Assembly (NCBI GenBank): GCA_024233575.1
Contig: JACKPN010000002.1
Coordinates: 124,001-188,000 of the forward strand
Reading direction: 5' to 3'
Source of the DNA: Chlamydiales bacterium
GTDB lineage: Bacteria; Chlamydiota; Chlamydiia; Chlamydiales; Criblamydiaceae
Length of the DNA: 64,000 nt
In this document: one piece after another, positions 35,787-44,837 of the stretch
Layout of the letters: each line of letters starts with the position of its first letter
Position numbering within the stretch: position 1 is the stretch's first letter
The notes under the pieces: generated by a model
Seen by the model: the letters and a program-made list of their open reading frames with translations, nothing else
What the model was told of the DNA's origin: nothing
The model's database searches: none
Made by a program: the position numbers and the translations under genes

Positions 35787-36467
35787 TTAATAATAGGTCA
35801 ACCAATAACGGAGAAGGGTCGTAACCGCCTGTGGGGCTTCCATCGGACTCATGTGGCCGCTGTCATCGATGACGGCAAGTTTACCCTTAGGAATTTTTGC
35901 AGCCAGTTCCTCATGGTCGCGCAGAGAAAAGTTTCGATCTTTTGCAGCATGGATGACCAAGCTGGGACATGAGATAGTGGAAAGAAGAGGCTCGCAAGGT
36001 TTGCGGCAGAGCATCGCTTCCTCTTGGTTGATGAATGCTTCTTCTCCAACATCGAGGAACATCTGGAGAACATCTCTTTTCACGGGCGCATTTTCTACCA
36101 GAAGGTCGGAAAGCTCTTCAGCGATGCTGAAAAACTCGTGATTCTTAACTCTAGCGATCATCTCTTGCCGTTTGGCTTTTTTTTCATCGGTATCATCATT
36201 GGCAGTGGTATTGAGTAAACAAAGTTTCTCGACGCGGAAAGGCGCTGTACGCATAATTTCGATGCAAAGCCAACCTCCCATGGAATGTCCGGCTAATGCA
36301 AACTTCGAAGGTGCGTTAGCTAAAATTTCTTCGACCATTCTTTCAGGTCTGTTTTGGGTAGGAGAAGCAACCTGGATGGTTGCGATATCTTCTAAATGTT
36401 CGATTTGATGGCGCCAAACTCTTTTATCTGACAACAACCCTGAGACAAGAATTAATGGAGGTTTCAT
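35787..36467 (-). CDS. Alpha/beta-hydrolase
   Basis: A 226-residue alpha/beta-hydrolase with the nucleophile elbow GHSMGGW, a catalytic Asp in HAAKDRNFS and a His in DDSGHMSPME. It begins at ATG 36467 behind AAGGA; upstream in-frame starts lack a ribosome site. It heads the operon 36467 to 32512 and is divergent from a flavin monooxygenase operon, with about 185 bases between them that should contain both promoters. Confidence 0.9.
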   Translation of the reverse strand: MKPPLILVSGLLSDKRVWRHQIEHLEDIATIQVASPTQNRPERMVEEILANAPSKFALAGHSMGGWLCIEIMRTAPFRVEKLCLLNTTANDDTDEKKAKRQEMIARVKNHEFFSIAEELSDLLVENAPVKRDVLQMFLDVGEEAFINQEEAMLCRKPCEPLLSTISCPSLVIHAAKDRNFSLRDHEELAAKIPKGKLAVIDDSGHMSPMEAPQAVTTLLRYWLTYY

Positions 36468-36652
36468 TGTCCTTACCCTCATGCAGGATATACTGTACTG
36501 CAAAAAAACTGTATATTCCATATAAAAGAGGAGATTATTTTAAGTCGCTAAAAATAAACGCGATGTGCCTTATTTTTACAGGCGGTTCGGCTTGCAATCT
36601 ATTGAACTATGGATTATTTCTTATGCAAGTGGCTCTAAGGATAAGGAGATCT

Positions 36653-37813
36653 ATGAACGGTCAAGAAATGGAAATCTTAATTGTAGGCGCAGGTCCCACA
36701 GGTTTGACTGCAGCCTTAAAATTAGCTCAAAGAGGATATAAGCCGCGCATCATTGATAGACGCACTGAGGCAATTACCTCCTCCAATGCTATTGCCATTC
36801 AACCGCGTACTCTCGAACTATGGGAGGAAATGGGATTAATCGATGATGCTCTCGCTGAAGGACATCGTTTGAGTGGCGTCATGTTATCCACTTCGCAAGG
36901 GCCTTTACAACAGTTAAGTTTAGAGAGATTGCCCACACGCTACCCTTTTGTTCTTGCTTTGCCCCAAGCAAAAACGGAACGCCTCCTAACAAAACACCTC
37001 AAAGCCTCCGGCATTGAGGTAGAACGAGGCGTTACTCTTGAAGATCTTGTACAAAATGAAGACGATGTCGAAGTTGTTTGTAATGGCAAAAGAGCGAGCT
37101 ATTCATGGGTGATAGGGTGTGATGGGGGAAAGAGCGACGTACGTCGTTTCGCCGGAATCACTTTCCAAGGCTATGAACTGCCGCAGCATTTCATCATGGC
37201 CGATTTAAAAGTCGAATGGGAACGCGATCCCCATTACGCTCAGGTGATCCTGGCTCATGAAGGCCCTATTGCCTTTTTCCCATTCGATAACGAGGGATAC
37301 GGACGCCTTGTTATTGATGTGACTACCGATCCTCGGCTCAAAAATGAAAAGAACCCCACCGCCGGCGATTTTCGCAATTTGATGAGCCGTCGAAGCACAA
37401 TGAAGACGGTGCTGCATGATCCATCGTGGATTTCAAGCTTCTGGATTCATGTGCGGCTTGCTGACGCGTACCATAAAGGACGTCTCTTTTTAGCTGGCGA
37501 TGCCGCACACCTGCACTCTCCATTCGGCGGACAAGGGCTAAATACCGGAGTGCAGGATGCCTATTTCCTTGCTGAACTGCTGTGCGATGTTTTTGAGGAA
37601 GTCAAAGAACCTGAAGAAATCGAAGAATATGAAAGAGTTAGACGCAGTGTTGGGGAGCAGATTGTTACGCAAACGGCCATGATGACACGCATCGTGACCA
37701 GCCGCTCGCTAGCAGTGCAAACTGTAAGAAATATTTTTGCTCGTCTCTTTTTGGGCATTCCTTATATCCGTTATAAGGCAGCAATGAAAATGTCGCAGTT
37801 AATTTACCGCTAG
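36653..37813 (+). CDS. FAD-dependent aromatic monooxygenase (PHBH fold)
   Basis: A 386-residue class A flavin monooxygenase of the PF01494 type. Motifs are the FAD fold ILIVGAGPTGLTAALKLAQR, the DG motif VIGCDGGKSDVRR, and the second FAD motif FLAGDAAHLHSPFGGQGLN. AAGGAG precedes ATG 36653; the frame is open upstream to 36380 but covers the divergent hydrolase start. Family members hydroxylate phenolic or polyketide aromatics. The alpha/beta-hydrolase gene starts 2 bases after it, suggesting a two-step ring oxidation and cleavage. Confidence 0.92.
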   Translation: MNGQEMEILIVGAGPTGLTAALKLAQRGYKPRIIDRRTEAITSSNAIAIQPRTLELWEEMGLIDDALAEGHRLSGVMLSTSQGPLQQLSLERLPTRYPFVLALPQAKTERLLTKHLKASGIEVERGVTLEDLVQNEDDVEVVCNGKRASYSWVIGCDGGKSDVRRFAGITFQGYELPQHFIMADLKVEWERDPHYAQVILAHEGPIAFFPFDNEGYGRLVIDVTTDPRLKNEKNPTAGDFRNLMSRRSTMKTVLHDPSWISSFWIHVRLADAYHKGRLFLAGDAAHLHSPFGGQGLNTGVQDAYFLAELLCDVFEEVKEPEEIEEYERVRRSVGEQIVTQTAMMTRIVTSRSLAVQTVRNIFARLFLGIPYIRYKAAMKMSQLIYR

Positions 37814-37815
37814 TT

Positions 37816-38640
37816 ATGTTCGTTACCGTTAATGATGATGTAAAGATCCATATTGCAGAACAAGGGGAAGGGCCTCCTCTGATACTCCTTGCCGGAGGGG
37901 GATTTTCCGGAAGTATCTTCAAGTTTCAACAGGATTTTTTTTCTGAAGATTTCAGAACGCTCATTATCGATATGCGGTCGCATGGCAAGTCTAGCCGCGT
38001 AGTGCATGGAATGCGCATTTCCAGGCTAGCCAAGGATCTGAAAGAGGTTGTCGACTCGTTAAAGATTGAGCGTTTCAACGTCATCGCCCATTCTTTAGGT
38101 TGCTCAGTCATTTACAATTTTATCGATATGTTCACATCAGATCAAATCGAAAAAGCGGTCTTGGTGGATGAACCGGCAGCGCTGACTATCAATCCGGCAT
38201 GGTCTGAAAAAGAAAAGCTGAATTTCGGTGCTGCATACGATGCAGCGGAAAATTACCAGTTCCTCAACAGGATGAAAGGTAAGGAATTCGATAATTTGAT
38301 TAGGGATGTTGTAGATGCAATGACGACTACGACAGCGTCACAAGAAATAAAAGACTTTATTATCAGTTGTTTCAATATCGATCCGGAAGCTGCAGCATTA
38401 CTGTATCACGATAACCTTTGTATGGACTGGCGTGACGTGATTCCTTGCATCAAGGCGTCAGTACTCGTGATGGGCGGACGTGCCAGTATTACCCCTTGGC
38501 AATCTCAGGAATGGATCAGTAAGCAGATACCAGATGCACAGCTGAAAATCTTCGATGAACAGCAAGCGGGCAGCCACTTTATGTTTGTTGAAAATCCCGC
38601 AATGTTCAACGAGGTCGTTGCAAAATTTCTAAAAGCGTGA
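37816..38640 (+). CDS. Alpha/beta-hydrolase paired with the monooxygenase
   Basis: A 274-residue alpha/beta-hydrolase. The oxyanion region is LLAGGGFSGS, the nucleophile elbow AHSLGCSV, and the terminal His lies in GSHFMFVENPA. It follows the flavin monooxygenase by 2 bases, so the two are cotranscribed. Hydrolases in this position often cleave lactone or ring-opened products. It is convergent with the DUF4396 gene, with only 3 bases between stops. Confidence 0.9.
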   Translation: MFVTVNDDVKIHIAEQGEGPPLILLAGGGFSGSIFKFQQDFFSEDFRTLIIDMRSHGKSSRVVHGMRISRLAKDLKEVVDSLKIERFNVIAHSLGCSVIYNFIDMFTSDQIEKAVLVDEPAALTINPAWSEKEKLNFGAAYDAAENYQFLNRMKGKEFDNLIRDVVDAMTTTTASQEIKDFIISCFNIDPEAAALLYHDNLCMDWRDVIPCIKASVLVMGGRASITPWQSQEWISKQIPDAQLKIFDEQQAGSHFMFVENPAMFNEVVAKFLKA

Positions 38641-38643
38641 TAA

Positions 38644-39441
38644 TCAAGCAAATGTGATTGGCGCAACATATGTTGTAAAATATGCAGCCGCAAGCAGGAG
38701 CAGAAAAGTTATTACGATTCCAAAAAATTGAAACGCCAAGGATAACGACCCCATCTCATGGAGAGTATGATGCATTTCACCTTCGCCTTCCGGTTTAATA
38801 GTCATGCAGCCATGCTTGATCTTTTTTCTCACTAGCCAATAATTGATCGGATAGGCAGTCACGCCCCCGGCAATTGTTGCCATACCCATAATAAACCAAA
38901 AGTTAAGCTTCCATGGGTTATCACCCTCAGGCAGCCAATGCATTAAAATGACCATCACAGGGATCATCCCTAGCATGACCATGTTCATTGATACGGTTTC
39001 CACGAAAAAGGTCTTACGTACAGCAAGCAGATAATCGCCGCGATACATGCCCACCATCATTAATGCCTGAAAGATAAACAATCCGACAACGAAGGCAGAG
39101 GTATACTCGATAATTAGGTCGACGCCATTAGGAAAGCCAAAATGGTACACAATTGCTGCTGAAACGATGATACCGGTAGCGTCGCCGGCAAGGCAATGCA
39201 TTTCAGAGTTAACGCCTTGCTGCCAATTAGCTTGCGTAGATTCATCATGCGATTTTCCCTTTTGCGTACGACAGATGAACCAATAGGCTAGCAGGCCGAA
39301 AATACCGGCGTAGGCTGTAACGAGAATCCAGGCAAGCTTCTGCACCCAAGAAACAGGATTGTGGAAAACATTGTGCCAAATGACATATGCAAGCGATGCA
39401 AATAAGCTTGCAAACCAGAGATAGAGTAAAAAATCGCTCAA
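38644..39441 (-). CDS. DUF4396 membrane protein
   Basis: A 265-residue protein with about seven hydrophobic segments. The stretch MHCLAGDATGIIVSAAIV in the middle and MVMLGMIPVMVILMHWLPE are as in DUF4396 proteins, whose His/Cys/Asp cluster suggests metal binding. The function is unknown. It ends 3 bases from the convergent hydrolase gene and begins 12 bases after a secreted-protein gene on the same strand. Confidence 0.8.
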   Translation of the reverse strand: MSDFLLYLWFASLFASLAYVIWHNVFHNPVSWVQKLAWILVTAYAGIFGLLAYWFICRTQKGKSHDESTQANWQQGVNSEMHCLAGDATGIIVSAAIVYHFGFPNGVDLIIEYTSAFVVGLFIFQALMMVGMYRGDYLLAVRKTFFVETVSMNMVMLGMIPVMVILMHWLPEGDNPWKLNFWFIMGMATIAGGVTAYPINYWLVRKKIKHGCMTIKPEGEGEMHHTLHEMGSLSLAFQFFGIVITFLLLLAAAYFTTYVAPITFA

Positions 39442-39453
39442 TGTTGCCGCCTT

Positions 39454-39933
39454 TTAATCTGCTGTGATAGAAAATTTAGCATCACCGATTTGCGTGCTTC
39501 CTATCCATAGTTCTACGTGATAATCACCAATCTCCCATTCACCTGGAGTATCGCTGCCCCAACTGTCATAGTAGTAGGTGTATTCCCAGCCCTTCTCAAC
39601 AAGAAAATTGGTATCGAATGCGCCCATGAGATAGTTATCGCCCTTATAGTACTTAAAGGTGAGCTTATACTCTTGATCCCTTACCTGATAGAGCAAATTT
39701 TTGGCATCGAGCATCGCATAGATATATGTCGTTGTAGACTGGGGAAATTGTGATGCGTTCTTGGTTTCGGCGCCTTCTCCTTTAGGTTCGAAATCGTACG
39801 TTCTGAAATATTGAATTTCTAACTGAGGGTTTTCCTTCGTGTAAATGAAATCCCCTTTTTCGGCCGTAGCGATTAGCGTCGAGAAAGCTAGAACGAAAAC
39901 TACCGGCAAATACAGAAATGGTTTCATCATCAT
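39454..39933 (-). CDS. Secreted protein of unknown function, 159 aa
   Basis: An exported protein with a signal peptide (MMMKPFLYLPVVFVLAFSTLIATA) and a beta-rich, Tyr/Trp-rich body that ends like an Ig-like domain (DYHVELWIGSTQIGDAKFSI). I do not recognise a named family. An AAAAAGGAG site precedes the tandem ATG codons. It is probably cotranscribed with the DUF4396 gene. Confidence 0.7.
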   Translation of the reverse strand: MMMKPFLYLPVVFVLAFSTLIATAEKGDFIYTKENPQLEIQYFRTYDFEPKGEGAETKNASQFPQSTTTYIYAMLDAKNLLYQVRDQEYKLTFKYYKGDNYLMGAFDTNFLVEKGWEYTYYYDSWGSDTPGEWEIGDYHVELWIGSTQIGDAKFSITAD

Positions 39934-40056
39934 CGTTCTCCTTTTTAATTGGAGTTAATATAAAGCTGTGTTTTTAGTCTATATACAACTGATAAGAGAT
40001 TTGTTATATTGCTTCTAATAGGTAAGTGCCGAATAAGCTGTTGAGGCAACCGTTCA

Positions 40057-41331
40057 ATGAATCATCTACTTAAGTTTTATGTCTTTCTCTCTTGTTTAGC
40101 AGTTTTGTTTGTTAACCCATGTTTGCTTGAAGGCACCAATGGAGCATACCTTATCGGATACGGCGCAAAGTCAAAAGGAATGGGCGGGGTGTCTATTGCT
40201 TTGCCACAGGAAACGTTAGTGGCGTTAACCAATCCCGCAGGAATGGTGTTTTTAGGGAACCGCTATGATATTGGAGCCGGGTATATTTACTCGCAGTATT
40301 GGGAAACAATCAAAAACAATTCTTTCGGTAAAGATGGCCATGCAGACCTCAATACATTTAGAAATGTGCCATATATTGAAGCAGGGTATAACAGGATGCT
40401 CTCTCCACGCTGCTCTGTCGGAGTAACAGGAGCGCCCTTGGCTGGAGGCATCATCTTTCATCGTAAAAGAGACAGCGACACCCCAGGGGAAGGGCCGCAC
40501 AAACTTACCGTTGCGTATCCTGCTATATCTCCATGCGCCGCGATGAAGATAGGTGATAATCAGGGAGTTGGAATTTCTTTAGATCTAGTTGCAGCTCTCC
40601 TGAATGTTCAAGGATTTCAGAGTATTGTCAATAGAGATGGTTCAGCGTACCCTGACAAAGTAACGAATAACGGATGGGATTTTGCCCCGGGATTTGGAGT
40701 GCGTATTGGATGGATGATGCATGTAACCCCTTGTTTTTCTGTAGGTTTAGGGTATCGTTCTCAAACGTTTATGGCGTCTTTCGATAAGTACAAAGGTTTG
40801 CTAACGCCAAAAGGAAGAGCAAACCTCCCTCAAAGCGTTGATTTTGGTGTGTCATTTTACCCCTCTGCTTCGACGGTAGTTGCCTAGGACCTGAGCCGAG
40901 TGTATTACAATCAGATTAGAGCCTGGTCTGGACCGGAATTCGATCGAAACAAGCCTTACTGGGGCGCGGAGGGAGGGCCCGGACTGGGGTGGAAAAATCA
41001 GAATATTGTTAAAGTGGGAATCGCCCATTGCATTTCTACTCCGAGATCGCCCCTTACTTGCCGCTTAGGGCTGAACTATGGTGAGTCGCCAATCCCCAAC
41101 TCAAGAACTAATAATAGCAATTCGACACCGGCGACGACAAAATATCACGCAACGGCGGGGATGACTTGGTGTCGATCGTCTTGTCAGGAATGGTCTCTTT
41201 GCTATGTCGCTTCGATCAAAGGTTCTGTCTATGGAACCGATCAGTCAATACCTGTAAGTGCCGGCGGAGGTATATCGGATCTGTCGTCACTGTTGCATGT
41301 GTTGCAAATTAGTTGTGGATATAAGTGGTGA
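40057..41331 (+). pseudogene. OmpP1/FadL-type outer membrane protein with in-frame TAG
   Basis: A signal peptide is followed by the FadL-family start GAYLIGYGAKSKGMGGVSIA and TNPAGMVFLGNRYDIGAGY. At codon 277 (TAG, 40885-40887) the frame is broken inside the typical strand pair: VDFGVSFYPSASTVVA, stop, DLSRVYYNQIRAW. The remaining 147 codons, in the same frame, complete the barrel and end in an aromatic strand (LLHVLQISCGYKW). One base change explains the break; otherwise the 424-codon gene is intact. It may be a recent pseudogene, a sequencing error, or a readthrough product. FadL proteins import hydrophobic molecules such as fatty acids. Confidence 0.85.
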
Positions 41332-41487
41332 CCGCCAACCCAAGTGCTTCATGAAATTGTTTTGTTGTCGTAAGTCTTTTTCGATAAGTTTGTTATTTAT
41401 CAATTTTGTTAACACGAAGGTCAATATCAAACTAACACGATGAAGATAGTTTTCCGCTAACTCCCACGTAAGACGAAGCCCGAGTTT

Positions 41488-41526
41488 AAAAAAAAATCAT
41501 TTTGCATACAGAAATGCTTTTTTTTT
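41488..41526 (+). terminator. Possible weak terminator
   Basis: An A-run (41488-41496), a small gcat/atgc stem (41504-41507 with 41514-41517) and a nine-T run (41518-41526). The A-run can pair with the T-run. It lies between the FadL-type gene and the next barrel gene. The stem is short, so confidence is low. Confidence 0.3.
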
Positions 41527-41574
41527 ATTTTGAAATCCTTACTATGTATCTTGATCACCTTATAGGAGGTATTT

Positions 41575-42297
41575 ATGAAAAAGATCGTATTAGCATGCAC
41601 AGCAGCGCTCAGTCTGCTTGCATCATCGTTTGCATTTGCAGATAACTGCTGCTATGACCCTTGCTGTGAAACCAATCCTTTTGGAGGTTTCTACCTTGGC
41701 GGTAACGTTGGCGTAATCAGCCATACAGCACACCGCAATGACCTTGATGGCTTTTTAACTGACAACTCAGGTTGGTCAACTATTGGAACAGGCGTAACTG
41801 GCGGTGTTCAAATAGGTTATGACTGGCTATGTGATTGCAGACTGATCGGCGTTGTTGCTGACTGGAATGCAACAGGTGGAAAAAGCATCATTAGAGACAA
41901 TCCGAACGTTACAGATAATGACAACTTTGCTCGCAGCGAACTAGATTGGTATTCAACTATTCGTGCTCGCGCAGGCATTGTCTGCTGTGACTCACTGCTT
42001 TACATCACCGGTGGAGCGGCGGTTGCTCATATCGAAGGTACATGGAGAGACAACCTGGTTGAATTTTCTCACAAAGATTCCCGTTGGGGATGGGTTGGCG
42101 GCTTTGGCGCCGAGTTTGACCTATGGTGCAATCTTACTGCAGGTGCAGAGTTCTTGTTCTTGAGCTTCGATAACGACAATAGAACATTTTCCGATGAAGG
42201 AACTTTGTACACATTTGGCCACAGCGACAGCGCTTGGGTAGGAAGAATCGTAGTGAACTACCACTTCGATGATCTATGCAACTGCTTTTGCAGATAA
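41575..42297 (+). CDS. Cysteine-rich small outer membrane beta-barrel protein
   Basis: A 240-residue exported protein of the Omp25/OmpA-like barrel type: signal peptide MKKIVLACTAALSLLASSFAFA, then a Cys-rich NCCYDPCCET, GGFYLGGNVGVISH, ELDWYSTIRARAGIVCCDS, and a C-terminal strand VGRIVVNYHF followed by DDLCNCFCR. Nine or more Cys fit a disulfide-linked chlamydial envelope. AGGAGG lies before ATG 41575. A strong terminator follows, so it is a single-gene transcript and probably abundant. Confidence 0.85.
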   Translation: MKKIVLACTAALSLLASSFAFADNCCYDPCCETNPFGGFYLGGNVGVISHTAHRNDLDGFLTDNSGWSTIGTGVTGGVQIGYDWLCDCRLIGVVADWNATGGKSIIRDNPNVTDNDNFARSELDWYSTIRARAGIVCCDSLLYITGGAAVAHIEGTWRDNLVEFSHKDSRWGWVGGFGAEFDLWCNLTAGAEFLFLSFDNDNRTFSDEGTLYTFGHSDSAWVGRIVVNYHFDDLCNCFCR

Positions 42298-42326
42298 GTA
42301 GCCTCTCTTTTTTACGGTAAGGATTG

Positions 42327-42363
42327 AAGGGTGGTCATCCTAAAAGGTGACCACCCTTTTTTA
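42327..42363 (+). terminator. Rho-independent terminator
   Basis: A perfect 11-bp stem, aagggtggtca (42327-42337) with tgaccaccctt (42348-42358), a 10-base loop, and a T-run directly after. It ends the transcript of the beta-barrel gene at 41575. Confidence 0.9.
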
Positions 42364-42586
42364 TGTATTAGCTATGGGCGTATTTTCCGGAGAACGATGC
42401 ATTGCATCTCATCTGCTTCGCTTGCCTCCTCGTCAATAGCTACAGAGCCATTAACGCGACAGCAATCAAACAATCTAAGTTTCTATAGACATCTTTATAA
42501 GTGGCCAAAAGAGATATTTTTTTATTGTCACCTTTCGTCCAATCAAGCAGAATTACTCGTTAAACTTATTGATTAGGAGACTGCTG

Positions 42587-43444
42587 ATGCGACTATGTTT
42601 TATTGCTTTCTTTTTCTTACCTACTCTCTTATTTGCTACAGAACGACATCAGGTAGTACTTCTCCTCACCAATCCTCGTGCAGTCAGTACTGCGTTTGAG
42701 AAGTCGATGATAGCGCGGAAAGATTTAAAAGTTTTTCATGAACCGTGGGTCTCATCATACATGTATAACCACGGCTTCCATGAAACCGTGTTTAGCCAGT
42801 TGCCTCCTGAAGAGATTGTTAACACAAAAAACTTCGATGAAGTGAAAGAGCTTATCTTTTCTTATGCTGAAAAGCAGCCGGTTTTTGTTAAAGACATGAT
42901 TTGGTGCATGATTGATGAATTGCGCGGTGATACGTCCTTGATAGCTGATACGCATGTTGTCATGACTTTCCTTATTCGCGATCCCGTTAAGTCGATCGAA
43001 TCATTCTATGCAAAAGCAATCGAATGGAATGAGCCGGCTACGGTCGATGGCTTCATATCATTTTGCTTTCGTTATGACGTCATTTATGAGCTGGCAAAAA
43101 AACATTACGAAATTAAAGGGGAGTGGCCTGTTATCGTTGATGCTGAAGATCTTTGCCGCGAGCCTGAGAGGATAATGGAGGCATATTGCGAACGCGTAGG
43201 GATCCCCTTTATTCCTGAAGCGTTATCATGGAAATCGGGAATGCCCGATGAATGGCGCCACCTCGCTAACTGGCATGATAAAGCTGCCGAGAGCAATGGC
43301 TTTGTCAGCAACGAGCGCTCCGACACTGAAAGGTTTTTGATGATACCCGAAACGTCATTGGATCATGTTGAAGCTATATACCGTCAGCAAAAGCCCTATT
43401 ACGATAAATTACTGGAACTGAGATTGAAAGGTAGGGATGTCTAA
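42587..43444 (+). CDS. Sulfotransferase-like protein with N-terminal signal or anchor
   Basis: A 285-residue protein of the P-loop sulfotransferase-like type. LTNPRAVSTAFEKSM resembles the 5'-phosphosulfate loop, and FLIRDPVKSIESFYAKA the 3'-phosphate site. The N-terminus, MRLCFIAFFFLPTLLFA, is a signal peptide or anchor, which is odd because PAPS is cytosolic. The start is ATG 42587 behind TTAGGAG; an earlier TTG has no site. Its stop lies 8 bases inside the sugar-porter gene, so it opens a three-gene operon with that gene and xylose isomerase. Confidence 0.8.
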   Translation: MRLCFIAFFFLPTLLFATERHQVVLLLTNPRAVSTAFEKSMIARKDLKVFHEPWVSSYMYNHGFHETVFSQLPPEEIVNTKNFDEVKELIFSYAEKQPVFVKDMIWCMIDELRGDTSLIADTHVVMTFLIRDPVKSIESFYAKAIEWNEPATVDGFISFCFRYDVIYELAKKHYEIKGEWPVIVDAEDLCREPERIMEAYCERVGIPFIPEALSWKSGMPDEWRHLANWHDKAAESNGFVSNERSDTERFLMIPETSLDHVEAIYRQQKPYYDKLLELRLKGRDV

Positions 43445-44807
43445 ACGTTTTGTTCTAATCTCATGCCTGGCAGCAGTATCGGGGATCCTCTTTGGATTCG
43501 ACACAGGAGTAATTTCAGGCGCCATCTTGTTTATTCGCGGAGAGTTCGATTTAACCAGCCAAACAACAGGATATGTTGTTAGTTCTGTTCTTTTCGGAGC
43601 GCTTCTCGGTGCGTTGGGAAGCGGCCGTATCGCCGATTATTACGGAAGGAAAAAACTCCTTCTAATCGATTCCTTGATTTTTATCGTCGGTACTATTGCT
43701 GCAAGCTTGGCCCCCTCAGTAACCATTTTGATCCTCGGCAGAGTGGTGATCGGTATCGCTATCGGTATTGCCTCCTACACAGCACCTCTTTATATTTCCG
43801 AAATTGCCCCTTCACAGCATCGCGGTGCGCTTGTTTCGTTGAATCAACTGGCCGTTGCTTGCGGTATCTTACTTTCTTATGTCGTCGACTGGCAGCTAGC
43901 TGTTACTGAAGGATGGCGCTTAATGTTTGCTGCGGGCATTATCCCTGCTATTATCTTGATGGCAGGTGTTTTTTACCTGCCCGAAAGTCCTCGATGGTTG
44001 GCGAATAAGAAGGGGTTAGAAGCGTGCCGTGATGTGTTGATGCGCTTACGGTCAAATGAAGCGTTGGTCGAGCAAGAGCTGCAAGAGATTAGCAATAGCT
44101 TGGATCAACCGGCATGCCGATGGACTACGCTCTTTTCCCGTCAAGTGCGACCAACTTTATGGATTGGCATCGGCCTGGCCTTGATCCAGCAAGTGACCGG
44201 TATTAACACCGTCTTATATTACGCTCCGACAATTTTCACTCTAGCAGGCTTCGGCAATGCAACAAGTGCTATCCTAGCTACAATGGGCGTGGGAGCGGTC
44301 TTCGTACTCTTCACTGCGGTGTCATTGCCTTTTATTGATCGTCTTGGAAGAAAACCCTTACTGTTCTTGGGAATGTCTCTGATGGCAGCCGGAGTCCTTA
44401 CTCTATCGCTGCAATTTCGTGATTTGCAACCGAAAGGGGACTCACAAGCATTGGTCGTTGTCGGAATGCTCACGTATATTATTGGCTTTGCCATCAGCTT
44501 GGGCCCGATCGTTTGGCTGATGATTTCAGAGATTTTCCCTTTACGCGTCAGAGGTGTAGGGGCAAGCATTGCTACATGCTGCAACTGGGGAGCTAATGGC
44601 ATTGTGGCTCTGACATTCTTGCCTTTGCTTGATAGTATTGGCGCTTCAGCCACTTTTTTTCTTTTCTTTCTCATCGTTATCATTTCAATGTTGTTTATTC
44701 ACTTTTTTGTTCCGGAAACAAAAAATATTTCCCTAGAGCAGATTGAGGGGAATCTACATCTTGGATTGCCGATGCGCGAACTTGGCAAGAAATCTATCGC
44801 AGGATAA
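43437..44807 (+). CDS. Sugar-porter MFS transporter (XylE-like)
   Basis: A 456-residue, 12-helix sugar porter. Signatures are GFDTGVISGAILFI in TM1, GRIADYYGRKK, RVVIGIAIGIASYTAPLYISE, YLPESPRWL, LIQQVTGINTVLYYAP and the C-terminal VPETKNISLEQIE. Such proteins import xylose, glucose, inositol or similar by proton symport. It lies between the sulfotransferase-like gene (8-base overlap) and xylose isomerase (30 bases away), which favours a pentose or hexose as substrate. Confidence 0.95.
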   Translation: MSKRFVLISCLAAVSGILFGFDTGVISGAILFIRGEFDLTSQTTGYVVSSVLFGALLGALGSGRIADYYGRKKLLLIDSLIFIVGTIAASLAPSVTILILGRVVIGIAIGIASYTAPLYISEIAPSQHRGALVSLNQLAVACGILLSYVVDWQLAVTEGWRLMFAAGIIPAIILMAGVFYLPESPRWLANKKGLEACRDVLMRLRSNEALVEQELQEISNSLDQPACRWTTLFSRQVRPTLWIGIGLALIQQVTGINTVLYYAPTIFTLAGFGNATSAILATMGVGAVFVLFTAVSLPFIDRLGRKPLLFLGMSLMAAGVLTLSLQFRDLQPKGDSQALVVVGMLTYIIGFAISLGPIVWLMISEIFPLRVRGVGASIATCCNWGANGIVALTFLPLLDSIGASATFFLFFLIVIISMLFIHFFVPETKNISLEQIEGNLHLGLPMRELGKKSIAG

Positions 44808-44837
44808 GATCATACAAACTTTTTTGGAGCAGGTAAA

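Noticed and set aside
36380..36652. N-terminal extension of the flavin monooxygenase frame
   Set aside because: It overlaps the divergent hydrolase start, has no ribosome site, and the FAD fold begins right after ATG 36653, which has AAGGAG.
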